This document shows, piece by piece, positions 25,465 through 34,119 of a stretch of DNA of 64,000 nucleotides. The DNA is taken from contig NZ_JAPNLJ010000023.1 of NCBI RefSeq assembly GCF_026627445.1, forward strand, positions 51,413 through 115,412, written 5' to 3'. How positions within the stretch are numbered: position 1 is the stretch's first letter; every line of letters starts with the position of its first letter. A program made the position numbers and the translations under genes. This DNA comes from Streptomyces sp. H27-H1 (lineage in GTDB: Bacteria; Actinomycetota; Actinomycetes; Streptomycetales; Streptomycetaceae). The notes under the pieces were generated by a model. The model was not told the DNA's origin and did not search any database. It saw only the letters and a list, made by a program, of their open reading frames with translations.

Positions 25465-26637
25465 GTGGTTACCGCCCCGCTTACCGTCAGAAGTGAATCT
25501 GCCCTTCAGCAGCCCGACTGGTCCGATTTTCCGGAACTGCCCAAGGTGAAGGACGAGCTTTCCCGCCGTCCGGCGCTGGTCAACGCCGGAGACGTCCGTC
25601 GCCTGCGTTCCCACCTCGCACGTGTCGCGGCGGGCGAGGCCTTCGTGGTCCAGGCCGGCGACTGCGCCGAGGACCCGTCGGAGTGCGACGGCGGCTACAT
25701 CGCCCGCAAGTCGGCGCTCCTCGACCTGCTCGCCGGCACGCTGAAGATGGTCACGCACAAGCCGGTGGTCCGGATCGGCCGCCTCGCCGGCCAGTTCGGC
25801 AAGCCCCGCTCGCGCCCGACCGAGGTCGTCGACGGTGTCGAACTCCCGGTCTTCCGCGGCCACATGGTCAACGGTCCGGAGGCCAACCTGGCCGACCGCA
25901 TCCCCGACCCGCACCGCCTGCTGACCGGCTACCAGGCCGCCGCGGAGGCCATGGCCCACCTCGGCTGGACCGACCCGGCCCGCCGTTCGGGCATCTGCCC
26001 GCCGGTATGGACCAGCCACGAGGCCCTGCTCCTCGACTACGAACTGCCCATGATGCGCTGGGACGAGGAGGGCAGCCCGCTGCTCACCTCGACCCACTTC
26101 CCGTGGATCGGCGAGCGCACCCGCCAGATCGACGGCGCCCACGTGGACATGCTGGCGGGCGTCGTCAACCCCGTGGCCTGCAAGGTCGGCCCGTCGATGG
26201 ACCCGGAGGAGCTCGTCGAACTGTGCCGGCGCCTCGACCCGTGGCGCGAGCCCGGCCGCCTCACCCTCATCGCCCGCATGGGCGCGGACCTGGTCGCCGA
26301 GCGACTGCCCGCGCTCGTGGACGCGGTCGTCCAGGCCGGCCACCCGGTCATCTGGCTGACCGATCCCATGCACGGCAACACCGTTTCCGCCCCCGGTGGC
26401 CTCAAGACCCGCCTCGTCGACACCGTCGTCGAAGAGGTGCAGGGCTTCCAGGAGGTCGTCGTCCGCGGCGGCGGCGTCGCGGGCGGCCTGCACCTGGAGA
26501 CCACTCCGGACAAGGTCACCGAGTGCACGACCGACGCGGCCCGCATCGACGCGGTCGGCGACAACTACACGAGTTTCTGCGATCCCCGCCTCAACCCTCA
26601 CCAGGCCTACGCCGTGGTGTCGTCGTGGCGGAGCTGA
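25465..26637 (+). CDS. phzC: Class II DAHP synthase (PhzC/AroH-II-like)
   Basis: 390 aa starting at GTG 25465, supported by GGGAG seven bases upstream; the longer frame from 25372 adds an unlikely leader. Conserved class II features are present: QAGDCAEDPSECDGGYIARK, RIGRLAGQFGKPRSRPTEVVDG, HFPWIGERTRQIDGAHVDMLAGVVNPVACKVGPSMDPEEL, WLTDPMHGNT and GGLHLETTPDKVTEC. It condenses phosphoenolpyruvate and erythrose 4-phosphate, the first step to chorismate. Phenazine and 3-hydroxyanthranilate clusters commonly carry such an extra copy to boost flux. First gene of a forward operon that continues with the SDR, PhzD and PhzE genes. Confidence 0.92.
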   Translation: MVTAPLTVRSESALQQPDWSDFPELPKVKDELSRRPALVNAGDVRRLRSHLARVAAGEAFVVQAGDCAEDPSECDGGYIARKSALLDLLAGTLKMVTHKPVVRIGRLAGQFGKPRSRPTEVVDGVELPVFRGHMVNGPEANLADRIPDPHRLLTGYQAAAEAMAHLGWTDPARRSGICPPVWTSHEALLLDYELPMMRWDEEGSPLLTSTHFPWIGERTRQIDGAHVDMLAGVVNPVACKVGPSMDPEELVELCRRLDPWREPGRLTLIARMGADLVAERLPALVDAVVQAGHPVIWLTDPMHGNTVSAPGGLKTRLVDTVVEEVQGFQEVVVRGGGVAGGLHLETTPDKVTECTTDAARIDAVGDNYTSFCDPRLNPHQAYAVVSSWRS

Positions 26638-26656
26638 ACAAGCCGGGAGTTGGGAC

Positions 26657-27427
26657 ATGGACAACAAGGTCGCCCTAGTCACTGGAGCCGCGGGAGGCAT
26701 AGGTCTGGCCGTGGCCCGCCGAATCGCCGAAGAGGGCGCGATGGTGGCCGCCGTCGACCGCGACGCCGTCCGGCTGCACGAGGCGGTGGAAAAGCTGGTC
26801 GCCGACGGACTGAACGCCCACGCCTACCCGGCCGACGTCACCGTCACCGCGCAGGTGGAGGCCGTCGTCGATGAGGTCGAACGCGAACTCGGCCCGCTGG
26901 ACATGCTCGTCAACACCGCGGGCATCCTGCGCATGGGCGAGATCAAGGACTTCAGCGACGAGGACTGGCTGCAGACCTTCGAGGTCAATGTCAGCGGTGT
27001 CTTCAGGCTGTCCCGTACCGCCGTCAACCGGATGATCCCGCGCAACCGCGGCGCCATCGTCACCGTCGCCTCGAACGCCGCCGGCACCCCGCGTGCCTCA
27101 ATGGCCGCCTACGGGGCGTCGAAGGCCGCCGCGACGATGCTCACCAAATCGCTCGGACTGGAAGTCGCCAAGCACAACATCCGCTGCAACGTCGTCGCCC
27201 CCGGGTCCACCGACACGGCCATGCTCGCCTCCATGTGGGAGGACGACCAGGGCCCCGCCAAGACCATCGCGGGCAACCCCGAGTCCTTCAAGGGCGGCAT
27301 CCCGCTGGGCAAGCTCGCCCGCACCACCGACATCGCCGAAGCCGTGCTCTTCCTGCTGTCGGACCGCGCCGCCCACATCACCCTGCACGTCCTCACCGTG
27401 GACGGCGGAGCCACGCTGGGCGTGTGA
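26657..27427 (+). CDS. SDR dehydrogenase, predicted trans-2,3-dihydro-3-hydroxyanthranilate dehydrogenase (DhbA/EntA-like)
   Basis: 256-aa classical short-chain dehydrogenase: TGAAGGIG cofactor loop (residues 10-17), NTAG (86-89), catalytic S139, Y152 and K156 (VASNAAG, AAYGASKAA). EntA/DhbA oxidise 2,3-dihydro-2,3-dihydroxybenzoate. Because PhzE- and PhzD-type genes follow directly, the likely substrate here is the amino analogue DHHA, giving 3-hydroxyanthranilate, as proposed for benzoxazole and related pathways. It lies 19 bp after the DAHP synthase gene. Confidence 0.85.
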   Translation: MDNKVALVTGAAGGIGLAVARRIAEEGAMVAAVDRDAVRLHEAVEKLVADGLNAHAYPADVTVTAQVEAVVDEVERELGPLDMLVNTAGILRMGEIKDFSDEDWLQTFEVNVSGVFRLSRTAVNRMIPRNRGAIVTVASNAAGTPRASMAAYGASKAAATMLTKSLGLEVAKHNIRCNVVAPGSTDTAMLASMWEDDQGPAKTIAGNPESFKGGIPLGKLARTTDIAEAVLFLLSDRAAHITLHVLTVDGGATLGV

Positions 27428-27494
27428 GTCCCGGCGCGTGAACTCACCTGCGGCGCAGCCCTTTTGAGGAACAAGAGAACCGAGAGGAAACATC

Positions 27495-28118
27495 ATGGCC
27501 GGCATACCGACCATCGAGCCCTATCCCCTCCCCACCGCGGGAGAACTCCCCCCGTCCGTACCGCAGTGGTCGTTCGACGCGAACCGGGCCGTCCTGCTCG
27601 TCCACGACATGCAGCGCTACTTCCTGGCACCGTTCCCCGAAGGGCTGCGCGAGGAGCTGACCGGCAACGCCGTGCTGCTGCGCGAGCACTTCAAGTCCGC
27701 CGGAGCACCCGTCGCGTACACCGCCCAGCCGGGCGGCATGACGCCGGAGCAGCGCGGACTGCTGGCGGACATCTGGGGCCCGGGGATGCGTACGACCCCC
27801 GAGGACCGGGAGGTCGTCCCGCCACTCGCCCCCGCCGACGGCGACTGGGTCTGCACCAAGTGGCGCTACAGCGCCTTCTTCAACACCGACCTGCTGGAGC
27901 GGATGCGGGCCGCCGGCCGCGACCAGCTGGTCATCTGCGGCGTGTACGCCCACGTCGGCGTGCTGACCACGGCCATCGAGTCGTTCAGCCACGACATCCA
28001 GACCTTCCTGGTCGCCGACGCGATCGGCGACTTCAGCGAGCAGGAACACCGGCTGGCCATCGACTACGCGGCCAAGCGCTGCGCGGTCGTCACCACCGCG
28101 AAGGAGATCGCCGGATGA
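27495..28118 (+). CDS. phzD: PhzD-type isochorismatase
   Basis: 207 aa. The start MAGIPTIEPYPLPTAGELP and the active-site residues align at the exact PhzD numbering: D38 (LLVHDMQRYF) and K122 (CTKWRYSAFF), with the GVYAHVGVLTTAIE segment near the C-terminus. PhzD hydrolyses 2-amino-2-desoxyisochorismate (ADIC) to trans-2,3-dihydro-3-hydroxyanthranilate and pyruvate. No ArCP domain is fused, unlike siderophore isochorismatases. Overlaps the PhzE gene by 4 bp (ATGA). Confidence 0.93.
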   Translation: MAGIPTIEPYPLPTAGELPPSVPQWSFDANRAVLLVHDMQRYFLAPFPEGLREELTGNAVLLREHFKSAGAPVAYTAQPGGMTPEQRGLLADIWGPGMRTTPEDREVVPPLAPADGDWVCTKWRYSAFFNTDLLERMRAAGRDQLVICGVYAHVGVLTTAIESFSHDIQTFLVADAIGDFSEQEHRLAIDYAAKRCAVVTTAKEIAG

Positions 28119-30019
28119 GCTCGCCCCTGCTGGCCCGGATCCTCGGCCCCAACCCACCCCCGTTCGCCCTCCTCTACCGCCCGGAGGCCTCCGGTCCCGG
28201 AATCCTCGACGTCATCGTCGGCGAGACCGCGACCGTGGCGACCCTCGCGGAGCTGCGCGCCTCCGGCGCCACGGCCGCCACGGCGCCCGCGGCCGGCAGC
28301 GGCGCCCGGCACGAGGTGCTCGCGCTCGTCCCCTACCGGCAGATCGCCGAGCGGGGCTTCGCCGCCCCCGAGGAGGACACCCCGCTGGTCGCCATGACCG
28401 TCACCGGCCAGGAGCACGTCTCCCTGGTCGAGGCGCTGTCTCGGATCCCCGACCTGCCGATCGAGCTCGACGGCGGCGCGTTCGACATCTCCGACGAGGA
28501 GTACGCGGACACCGTGCGCCGGGTGATCTCGGACGAGATCGGCGAGGGCAAGGGCGCCAACTTCGTCATCAAGCGCTCATGGTCCACCGCCATCCGCGAG
28601 TACTCCACCGGCCACGCGCTGACCCTCTTCCGCCGGCTGCTGGAGCGGGAGTCGGGCGCGTACTGGACCTTCGTCGTGCACACCGGCGAGCGCACCCTCG
28701 TGGGCGCCAGCCCCGAGCGCCACGTCAGCCTGCGCGAGGGCACCGCAGTCATGAACCCGATCAGCGGCACCTACCGCTATCCGGCCGCCGGCCCCTCGCT
28801 GCCGGAGGTGATGGACTTCCTGGCCGACGCCAAGGAAGTGGACGAGCTGTACATGGTGGTGGACGAGGAACTGAAGATGATGGCCCGGATCTGCGAGGGC
28901 GGTGCCCGCGTGGACGGGCCGTACCTCAAGGAGATGGCCCGTCTCGCCCACACCGAGTACTTCATCGAGGGCCGCAGCGGGCACACCCCGGAGGAGATCC
29001 TGCGGGAGACGCTGTTCGCGCCGACCGTCACCGGCAGCCCGCTGGAGAGCGCGGCCGCGGTCATCGCCGAGTACGAACCGCAGGGCCGCGGCTACTACAG
29101 CGGCGTGCTGGCGCTGATCGGACACGACGAGCAGGGCGGGCACGCGCTGGACTCGTCCATCCTGATCCGTACGGCCGACATCGGCGCCGGCGGCGAGGTC
29201 GAGATCGGCGTCGGGGCCACCCTCGTACGCCACTCCGACCCCTGGTCGGAGGTGGCCGAGACCAAGGCGAAGGCCGCCGGGCTGCTCGCGGCCCTGGAAT
29301 CGCAGGGCACCCGTGCCCGGTTCGCGTCCCACCCCGACGTCCGCGCGGCCCTGCTGGACCGCAACCGTACGATCGCCGACTACTGGCTCAAGGAGGAGCG
29401 GGACCGGGCGGCGGTGGATCCGGCGCTGGCCGGACGGCGCGTGCTGGTGGTGGACGCCGAGGACACCTTCACCGCGATGATCGCCCGCCAACTGGTCTCC
29501 CTGGGACTGGACGTGACGGTCCGGCGGTTCGACCAGGCGTATTCCTTCGACGGGTACGACCTGGTCGTGATGGGTCCCGGGCCCGGCGATCCGCGCGACA
29601 GCTCCCACCCGAAGATCGACCACCTGCGGACGGCCGTACGGACCCTGCTGGACGAGCGCAGACCGTTCCTGGCGATCTGCCTGAGCCACCAGGTGCTGTC
29701 CACCACCCTCGGCTTCGAGCTGGTGCGCCGCAGCGAACCGAACCAGGGCGTACAGAAGGAGATCGACTTCTTCGGCCGGCCGGAACGGGTCGGCTTCTAC
29801 AACACCTTCGCCGCCCGCTCCGCAGTGGACTCGGCCATCATCCCCGGCATCGGACTCGTGGACATCAGCCGCGACCCGGAGACCGACGAGGTGCACGCCC
29901 TGCGCGGCCCGTACTTCGCATCGATGCAGTTCCACGCGGAGTCGGTCCTGACGCTGGGCGGCCCCCGAATCACCGGGGAACTGCTCGCCTCGCTGACGGC
30001 ACGGATGCTCGCCGCCTGA
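28115..30019 (+). CDS. phzE: PhzE-type ADIC synthase (fused synthase and glutamine amidotransferase)
   Basis: 634 aa. The N-terminal ~400 residues form an anthranilate-synthase-like chorismate domain (NPISGTYRYPA; DELYMVVDEELKMMARICEGG; GYYSGVLALIG). The C-terminal class I glutaminase domain has the nucleophile near residue 522 (FLAICLSHQVLST) and the FHAES histidine. The fused order and the close match to PhzE, plus the upstream PhzD gene, indicate formation of 2-amino-2-desoxyisochorismate from chorismate and glutamine without loss of pyruvate. An ordinary anthranilate synthase is less likely given PhzD and the SDR. The fused frame extending back to 27464 is a shadow of phzD. Confidence 0.93.
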   Translation: MSSPLLARILGPNPPPFALLYRPEASGPGILDVIVGETATVATLAELRASGATAATAPAAGSGARHEVLALVPYRQIAERGFAAPEEDTPLVAMTVTGQEHVSLVEALSRIPDLPIELDGGAFDISDEEYADTVRRVISDEIGEGKGANFVIKRSWSTAIREYSTGHALTLFRRLLERESGAYWTFVVHTGERTLVGASPERHVSLREGTAVMNPISGTYRYPAAGPSLPEVMDFLADAKEVDELYMVVDEELKMMARICEGGARVDGPYLKEMARLAHTEYFIEGRSGHTPEEILRETLFAPTVTGSPLESAAAVIAEYEPQGRGYYSGVLALIGHDEQGGHALDSSILIRTADIGAGGEVEIGVGATLVRHSDPWSEVAETKAKAAGLLAALESQGTRARFASHPDVRAALLDRNRTIADYWLKEERDRAAVDPALAGRRVLVVDAEDTFTAMIARQLVSLGLDVTVRRFDQAYSFDGYDLVVMGPGPGDPRDSSHPKIDHLRTAVRTLLDERRPFLAICLSHQVLSTTLGFELVRRSEPNQGVQKEIDFFGRPERVGFYNTFAARSAVDSAIIPGIGLVDISRDPETDEVHALRGPYFASMQFHAESVLTLGGPRITGELLASLTARMLAA

Positions 30020-30029
30020 CACGGGCGGG

Positions 30030-30048
30030 GCGGTCCGCCCCGGACCGC
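30030..30048 (+). terminator. Small hairpin after phzE
   Basis: GCGGTCC and GGACCGC form a perfect 7-bp stem around GCCCC eleven bases after the phzE stop. There is no T tract, so it may only attenuate or stabilise RNA. Confidence 0.3.
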
Positions 30049-30147
30049 TCCGCTCCCCGCTCTACCTGACAAGGTCCCGCAGCCGCCGTTGTCGGCTCTT
30101 CCGCGGGACGGAACCATGAGTTTCACGCTGCTGAGGAGTCGCACGAA

Positions 30148-31185
30148 ATGATCACGACGGGAATGCACGGTGCACAGAGTGCTGTTTCGGTGGGCGTGTT
30201 GGGCACGGGTTCGTACGTACCGTCTCACATCGTCTCCAACGACGAAGTCGGCGCTCCGGCCGGAGTCGATCACGACTGGATCTTCGGCAAGACAGGAATA
30301 CGCAACCGCCGTTGGGCCAAGCCCGATGAGGCGACATCTGATCTCGCGGTGATCGCGGGGCGTGCGGCGCTCGAGAGCGCCGGCATCCGCGCCGACCAGT
30401 TGTCCCTGATCGTGGTGGCCACCTCCACCCCCGACCAGCCGCAGCCGCCGACCGCGGCCGTGGTCGCCGGCGAACTCGGCGCGGACCACGGCACGGCCGC
30501 CTTCGACGTCAACGGCGTGTGCACGGGCTTCCTGTTCGCCCTGACCACGGCGCAGACCATGCTGGCGGCCACCGCCGGCGAGGGCTACGCCCTGGTCATC
30601 GGAGCCGACGTCTACTCCCGCATCCTCAACCCCGAGGACCGGCGCACCACGATCCTGTTCGGTGACGGAGCGGGGGCCGTCGTCCTCGGCCCGTCCGCCG
30701 GACAGGAACGCGGCGTACTCGCCAACCGGCTCGCCAGCTACGCGGCCGACCGGCACCTCATCGAGGTCCCGGGCGGCGGCAGCCGCATCCCGACCACCCC
30801 CGACACCCTCGCCGCGGGACTCCAGTACTTCACCATGAACGGCCGCGGCGTCCGGGACTTCGTCGCCGACAACGTCCCGCCCGCCATCCGCGCCTTCCTG
30901 GCGGAACGCGACCTCACCCCGGCGGACCTGGCGCACTTCGTTCCGCACCAGGCCAACGGCCGCATGCTGGAAACCCTCTCCGCCGAGCTGGCGGTGGGCG
31001 CCGACCGGCCGCTCGCCCTGACCACGTGGACCACGTACGAGGAGTACGGCAACACCGGTTCGGCCTCCGTGCCGATCACCCTCGACCGCGCTGCACGCTC
31101 CGGCCGGCTGACCGCCGGCGACCTGGTCCTGCTCGCCGGCTTCGGCGGCGGCATGGCCCTCGGCCTGTCACTCATCCGCTGGTAG
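30148..31185 (+). CDS. KAS III-like acyltransferase/condensing enzyme
   Basis: 345 aa with an intact FabH-type triad: C125 (DVNGVCTGFLFAL), H267 (FVPHQANGRML) and N302 (EEYGNTGSASVP), plus GIRNRRWA and ILFGDGAGAVVL. KAS III enzymes start fatty-acid or polyketide chains; others in secondary metabolism (CerJ type) transfer acyl groups to oxygen or nitrogen. No KS-alpha/beta, ACP or modular PKS is present in the window, so an acyltransferase role or supply of an acyl thioester to the neighbouring NAT is attractive. It begins 128 bp after phzE and is followed by NAT copy 2 after 36 bp. Confidence 0.85.
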   Translation: MITTGMHGAQSAVSVGVLGTGSYVPSHIVSNDEVGAPAGVDHDWIFGKTGIRNRRWAKPDEATSDLAVIAGRAALESAGIRADQLSLIVVATSTPDQPQPPTAAVVAGELGADHGTAAFDVNGVCTGFLFALTTAQTMLAATAGEGYALVIGADVYSRILNPEDRRTTILFGDGAGAVVLGPSAGQERGVLANRLASYAADRHLIEVPGGGSRIPTTPDTLAAGLQYFTMNGRGVRDFVADNVPPAIRAFLAERDLTPADLAHFVPHQANGRMLETLSAELAVGADRPLALTTWTTYEEYGNTGSASVPITLDRAARSGRLTAGDLVLLAGFGGGMALGLSLIRW

Positions 31186-31221
31186 GCCACCTCTCCCCCC
31201 GACACCCCTCAAGGAGATTCC

Positions 31222-32046
31222 ATGCTGGACGCAACCGTGATCGACGACGCCACGGTCGACGCCTACCTGACCCGGATCGGCGCGAGCCGCCCCGCGCAGC
31301 CGGACGCCGCCGGACTCAAGCACCTGACCGAACGCGCGGTGCTGACCGTGCCGTTCGAGAACATCGACTACCACCTCGCCGGCCGCGAGATCCACATGGA
31401 CAAGCGCTCCGTCGACAAGATCGCCCGCGAGCACCGCGGCGGCGGCTGCTACGAGGTCAACCCCGCGCTCGGCTTCGTCCTGGAAGCCCTCGGCTACGAC
31501 GTCGAGATCATTCCGGGCCGTGTGCACCGCCCGGAGGGCCTCGGCCCGCTCCTCGGCCACCTCGCGCTGAAGGTGACCATCGGCGAGGAGATCCACCTCG
31601 TCGACACCGGCTTCGGCCGCAACAGCCGCTTCCCGCTGGACTTCACCAGCCGCGAGGTGCAGAGCGACCCGAACGGCGAGTTCCAGTTCAAGGACGTCGA
31701 GGGCCGGCCCGGCACCGTGGACCTGTGGCTCGGCGGCCGCCCCCTGTACCAGGTGGTCGACATTCCGGTCCGCATCGAGGACTACGGCCCGTCGCTGTGG
31801 TGGTACCGCACCGCCCCCGACTCCTCGTTCATGCAGGCCCTGTTCTGCTCGATCCGCACCGAGACCGGCCTGGTGACCCTCAAGGGCCACCACCTGAACG
31901 TCGTGGACGGCGAGCAGCGCTCCAAGACCGTCCTCACCGATGACGCAGACGTCATCGCCGCGTACAAGACCCACTTCGGCATCAGCCTCGACCGGCTGCC
32001 CACCGAGCCGGCGAACTCCACCACCACCGGCGTCCGAACCGACTGA
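31222..32046 (+). CDS. Arylamine N-acetyltransferase family protein (copy 2)
   Basis: 274 aa, paralogue of the protein at 6317-7120. Triad C76 (HRGGGCYEVNP), H113 (LGHLALKV) and D128 (IHLVDTGFG) is complete. AAGGAGATT precedes the ATG. Its position between a KAS III homologue and an aromatic hydroxylase, downstream of the 3-hydroxyanthranilate genes, suggests that it acylates the aryl amine or forms a lactam/amide. Two NATs in one locus imply two acylations or one acylation plus one hydrolysis or transfer. Confidence 0.88.
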   Translation: MLDATVIDDATVDAYLTRIGASRPAQPDAAGLKHLTERAVLTVPFENIDYHLAGREIHMDKRSVDKIAREHRGGGCYEVNPALGFVLEALGYDVEIIPGRVHRPEGLGPLLGHLALKVTIGEEIHLVDTGFGRNSRFPLDFTSREVQSDPNGEFQFKDVEGRPGTVDLWLGGRPLYQVVDIPVRIEDYGPSLWWYRTAPDSSFMQALFCSIRTETGLVTLKGHHLNVVDGEQRSKTVLTDDADVIAAYKTHFGISLDRLPTEPANSTTTGVRTD

Positions 32047-32062
32047 GAGAGTCCCAGAGGCC

Positions 32063-33676
32063 ATGGCTGACCTGATCACCGGCGAGATCCGGACCACGAG
32101 AGAGAGCGAAGCGGCATCCGCCGACCGGCCGTCCGACCTGGACGTGCTGGTCGTCGGGGCGGGCCCCACCGGCCTGCTGACCGCCGTCGAGCTGCTGCGG
32201 CGCGGCATCCGGGTCCGGGTGATCGACCGTGCCCCCGAACCCATGCTGACCCCCAAGGCCCTGTCCGTCTGGCCCCGTGCCCTCGACATCCTCGAGGACA
32301 CCGGACTGGGCGACGTGGTCAACACGGAGTCCGTACGGATCAACACACTGAGCTATTTCTCCGAGCGGCGGCCGCTGGCCTCCTTCGGCTTCTCCGACGA
32401 CCTGGCGTGCCGCACCCTTCCGCAGCACGTCACCGAGCGGCTGCTGACCAAGCGGCTGCACGAGCTCGGCGGCAAGATCGAGCGCGGTGTCCGGCTGCTG
32501 GCCCTGGACGGGGTCGACTACTCCGGCCGGATCGAGGCCACCGACGGCGTGACGGCCGTCCTGGAGACGCCCGAGGGCCTGGAGCGGGTGCGGGTGCCGT
32601 TCGTCGTCGGCGCCGACGGCGCGGGCAGCGCGGTCCGCGGTCAGCTCGGCATCGGCTTCGAGGGATCCACGTACGAGATGGCCTTCGCCCTGGTGGATGC
32701 CCGTATCGAGGGGTACCTGCCGCCGGACGAGTGCCACTTCTACCAGTCGGCGAACGGCGCGCTGGTGATCGTGCCCATCCCGGGCGGGATCTTCCGGTTC
32801 CTGTCGGTCATGCCGCAGGGCGACGGCGAGGTCGACGCCTCGATGATGCAGGCCGTCATCGACGAGCGCGGACCCCGCGGGGTACGGATCGAGGAGGCGG
32901 TCTGGAAGGCCGTGTTCCGGGTCCATGCCCGGCGTGCGAGCGAGTTCCAGCGCGGCCGGGTCTTCCTGGCCGGCGACGCCGCCCACGTCCACAGCCCGGC
33001 CGGCGGCCAGGGCATGAACAACGGCCTCCAGGACGCGCACAACCTCGCCTGGAAGCTCGCCGCGGTGATCCGGGGCGAGTCCCCCTCCGCGCTGCTCGCC
33101 TCCTACGGCGAGGAGCGGTCCGAGGTCACCCGGCAGATCGTGCGCGACACCGACCTGCAGACCAAGGCGTGGGTGGCCAAGGCCAAGGCGACGGTGGCGG
33201 CGCGCGACGCGGCGTTCCGGCTGCTGGACCGGACCGGGATCATCTCCGAGTTCTACGCTCCGGTGATGGCCGGACGCCGGCTGTCCTATCCGGTGACCCG
33301 CGACAGCCAGCAGCCCTCCGGCTGGACCGGCTGCCGCGTACGGCGGTCCCTGCCCGGCGCGTTGGAGGTCGGGGCGGTGTTCCCGCGGCGCCTGGCACAG
33401 GCCTACGGCATCTCGGGCCCCGGGGCGGACCCGCACCGCTGGCACCTGGCGGCCGTGTCCGACGGCAGCCGGGAATGGGAGCGGGAACTGGGCCACGTGG
33501 TGGCGAAGTGGCCGCTGTTGCGCCAGGTCAACCTGCGCCGCCAGGACGCGTCGGCGCAGACCGGATGCCGGGCGGCAGGTTTCTACCTGATCCGGCCGGA
33601 CGGTCACATTGTGTCGCACGGCCATTCACGCGATCTCAGCCGACTGGAAGCGGAGCTTCGCATTTCTCTTTTCTAA
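32063..33676 (+). CDS. FAD-dependent aromatic hydroxylase (PHBH/TetX-like group A)
   Basis: 537 aa from ATG 32063. Features in order: GxGxxG FAD motif DVLVVGAGPTGLLTAVEL (residues 27-44), the DG motif VVGADGAGSAVRGQLGI, the GD motif VFLAGDAAHVHSPAGGQGMN, and a C-terminal thioredoxin-like domain as in the phenol hydroxylase/rifampicin-monooxygenase group. It would hydroxylate an electron-rich aromatic such as hydroxyanthranilate or an acylated form, using NAD(P)H and O2. It is the last gene of the forward operon, 16 bp after NAT copy 2. Confidence 0.87.
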   Translation: MADLITGEIRTTRESEAASADRPSDLDVLVVGAGPTGLLTAVELLRRGIRVRVIDRAPEPMLTPKALSVWPRALDILEDTGLGDVVNTESVRINTLSYFSERRPLASFGFSDDLACRTLPQHVTERLLTKRLHELGGKIERGVRLLALDGVDYSGRIEATDGVTAVLETPEGLERVRVPFVVGADGAGSAVRGQLGIGFEGSTYEMAFALVDARIEGYLPPDECHFYQSANGALVIVPIPGGIFRFLSVMPQGDGEVDASMMQAVIDERGPRGVRIEEAVWKAVFRVHARRASEFQRGRVFLAGDAAHVHSPAGGQGMNNGLQDAHNLAWKLAAVIRGESPSALLASYGEERSEVTRQIVRDTDLQTKAWVAKAKATVAARDAAFRLLDRTGIISEFYAPVMAGRRLSYPVTRDSQQPSGWTGCRVRRSLPGALEVGAVFPRRLAQAYGISGPGADPHRWHLAAVSDGSREWERELGHVVAKWPLLRQVNLRRQDASAQTGCRAAGFYLIRPDGHIVSHGHSRDLSRLEAELRISLF

Positions 33677-33768
33677 AATGGCAGTTCACAGAAATTCGGC
33701 CATCTCCTTCCGGCCAATATCTAACCTGTGGATACCGTCAAAACCCCTTCCCCGAGCCCATTCCCGTT

Positions 33769-33789
33769 GGTTACCGTCCGGAGGTAACC
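33769..33789. promoter_or_regulatory. Perfect palindrome overlapping SARP repeats
   Basis: GGTTACC-N7-GGTAACC. The same geometry (8-bp arms, 7-bp spacer) recurs at 37293-37315, and in both places the right arm is the first heptamer of the direct-repeat array. It may be a second regulator's site. Confidence 0.5.
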
Positions 33790-33810
33790 GAGCAGGAACA
33801 GGATGGGAAC
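33782..33810 (+). promoter_or_regulatory. SARP operator: three heptamers at 11-bp spacing
   Basis: AGGTAAC (33782-33788), CAGGAAC (33793-33799) and TGGGAAC (33804-33810) repeat every 11 bp. Direct heptamers with 11-bp spacing are the known binding pattern of SARP regulators. The array points to the small membrane peptide gene 65 bp downstream. Confidence 0.65.
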
Positions 33811-33875
33811 CCCCCTTGCGAATCTCCGTCATGTCGAAAGCGACACGGAACTCGGACGAACACAAGGGGATCAAA

Positions 33876-34031
33876 ATGCGCGGCAAGCTCGCTGGTCTGG
33901 TCGGACTCCTCGCGGTCACCTTCGCCCTCGGCCTGGGTGTCTTCGTCGAGGTGGACAACCAGACCGATGGGGCCGGCACGGGGTACGCCGTCCTGGCCGA
34001 CGACCGCGGCCCGATGGCTCCGAAGCCGTAA
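33876..34031 (+). CDS. 51-aa small membrane or secreted peptide
   Basis: A 51-codon frame starting at ATG 33876 with AAGGGGATCAAA upstream. After MRGK it has one hydrophobic helix (about residues 5-23, LAGLVGLLAVTFALGLGVFVEV), then a short polar tail ending RGPMAPKP. It could be a single-span membrane peptide or have an uncleaved signal. It carries its own SARP operator and its own terminator, so it is expressed as a separate regulated unit, which argues that it is real. I recognise no family; a signalling or immunity peptide is only a guess. Confidence 0.6.
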   Translation: MRGKLAGLVGLLAVTFALGLGVFVEVDNQTDGAGTGYAVLADDRGPMAPKP

Positions 34032-34048
34032 CCCGCTCCCCGCACATG

Positions 34049-34091
34049 ACAGTGGTGCCCCGGCCGGATCCGGAGGGGGCACCACTGTTTT
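34049..34091. terminator. Bidirectional terminator between peptide gene and SARP gene
   Basis: ACAGTGGTGCCCC (34049-34061) pairs with GGGGCACCACTGT (34076-34088), followed by a T run. It lies between convergent genes ending at 34031 and 34120. Confidence 0.85.
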
Positions 34092-34119
34092 CGTGCGCGC
34101 CTCCGCGCGGTACGGAGGG

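Noticed and set aside
27464..30019. 851-aa forward frame including PhzE
   Set aside because: The first ~217 residues are a shadow of phzD; the true start is ATG 28115 in a 4-bp overlap.
25465..30019. Complete phenazine cluster
   Set aside because: phzC-, phzD- and phzE-like genes are present, but phzF, phzA/B and phzG are not; an SDR replaces them, pointing to 3-hydroxyanthranilate.
30148..31185. Evidence for a type II PKS cluster
   Set aside because: The KAS III stands alone; no KS-alpha/KS-beta pair, ACP, ketoreductase or modular PKS genes were seen in the window.
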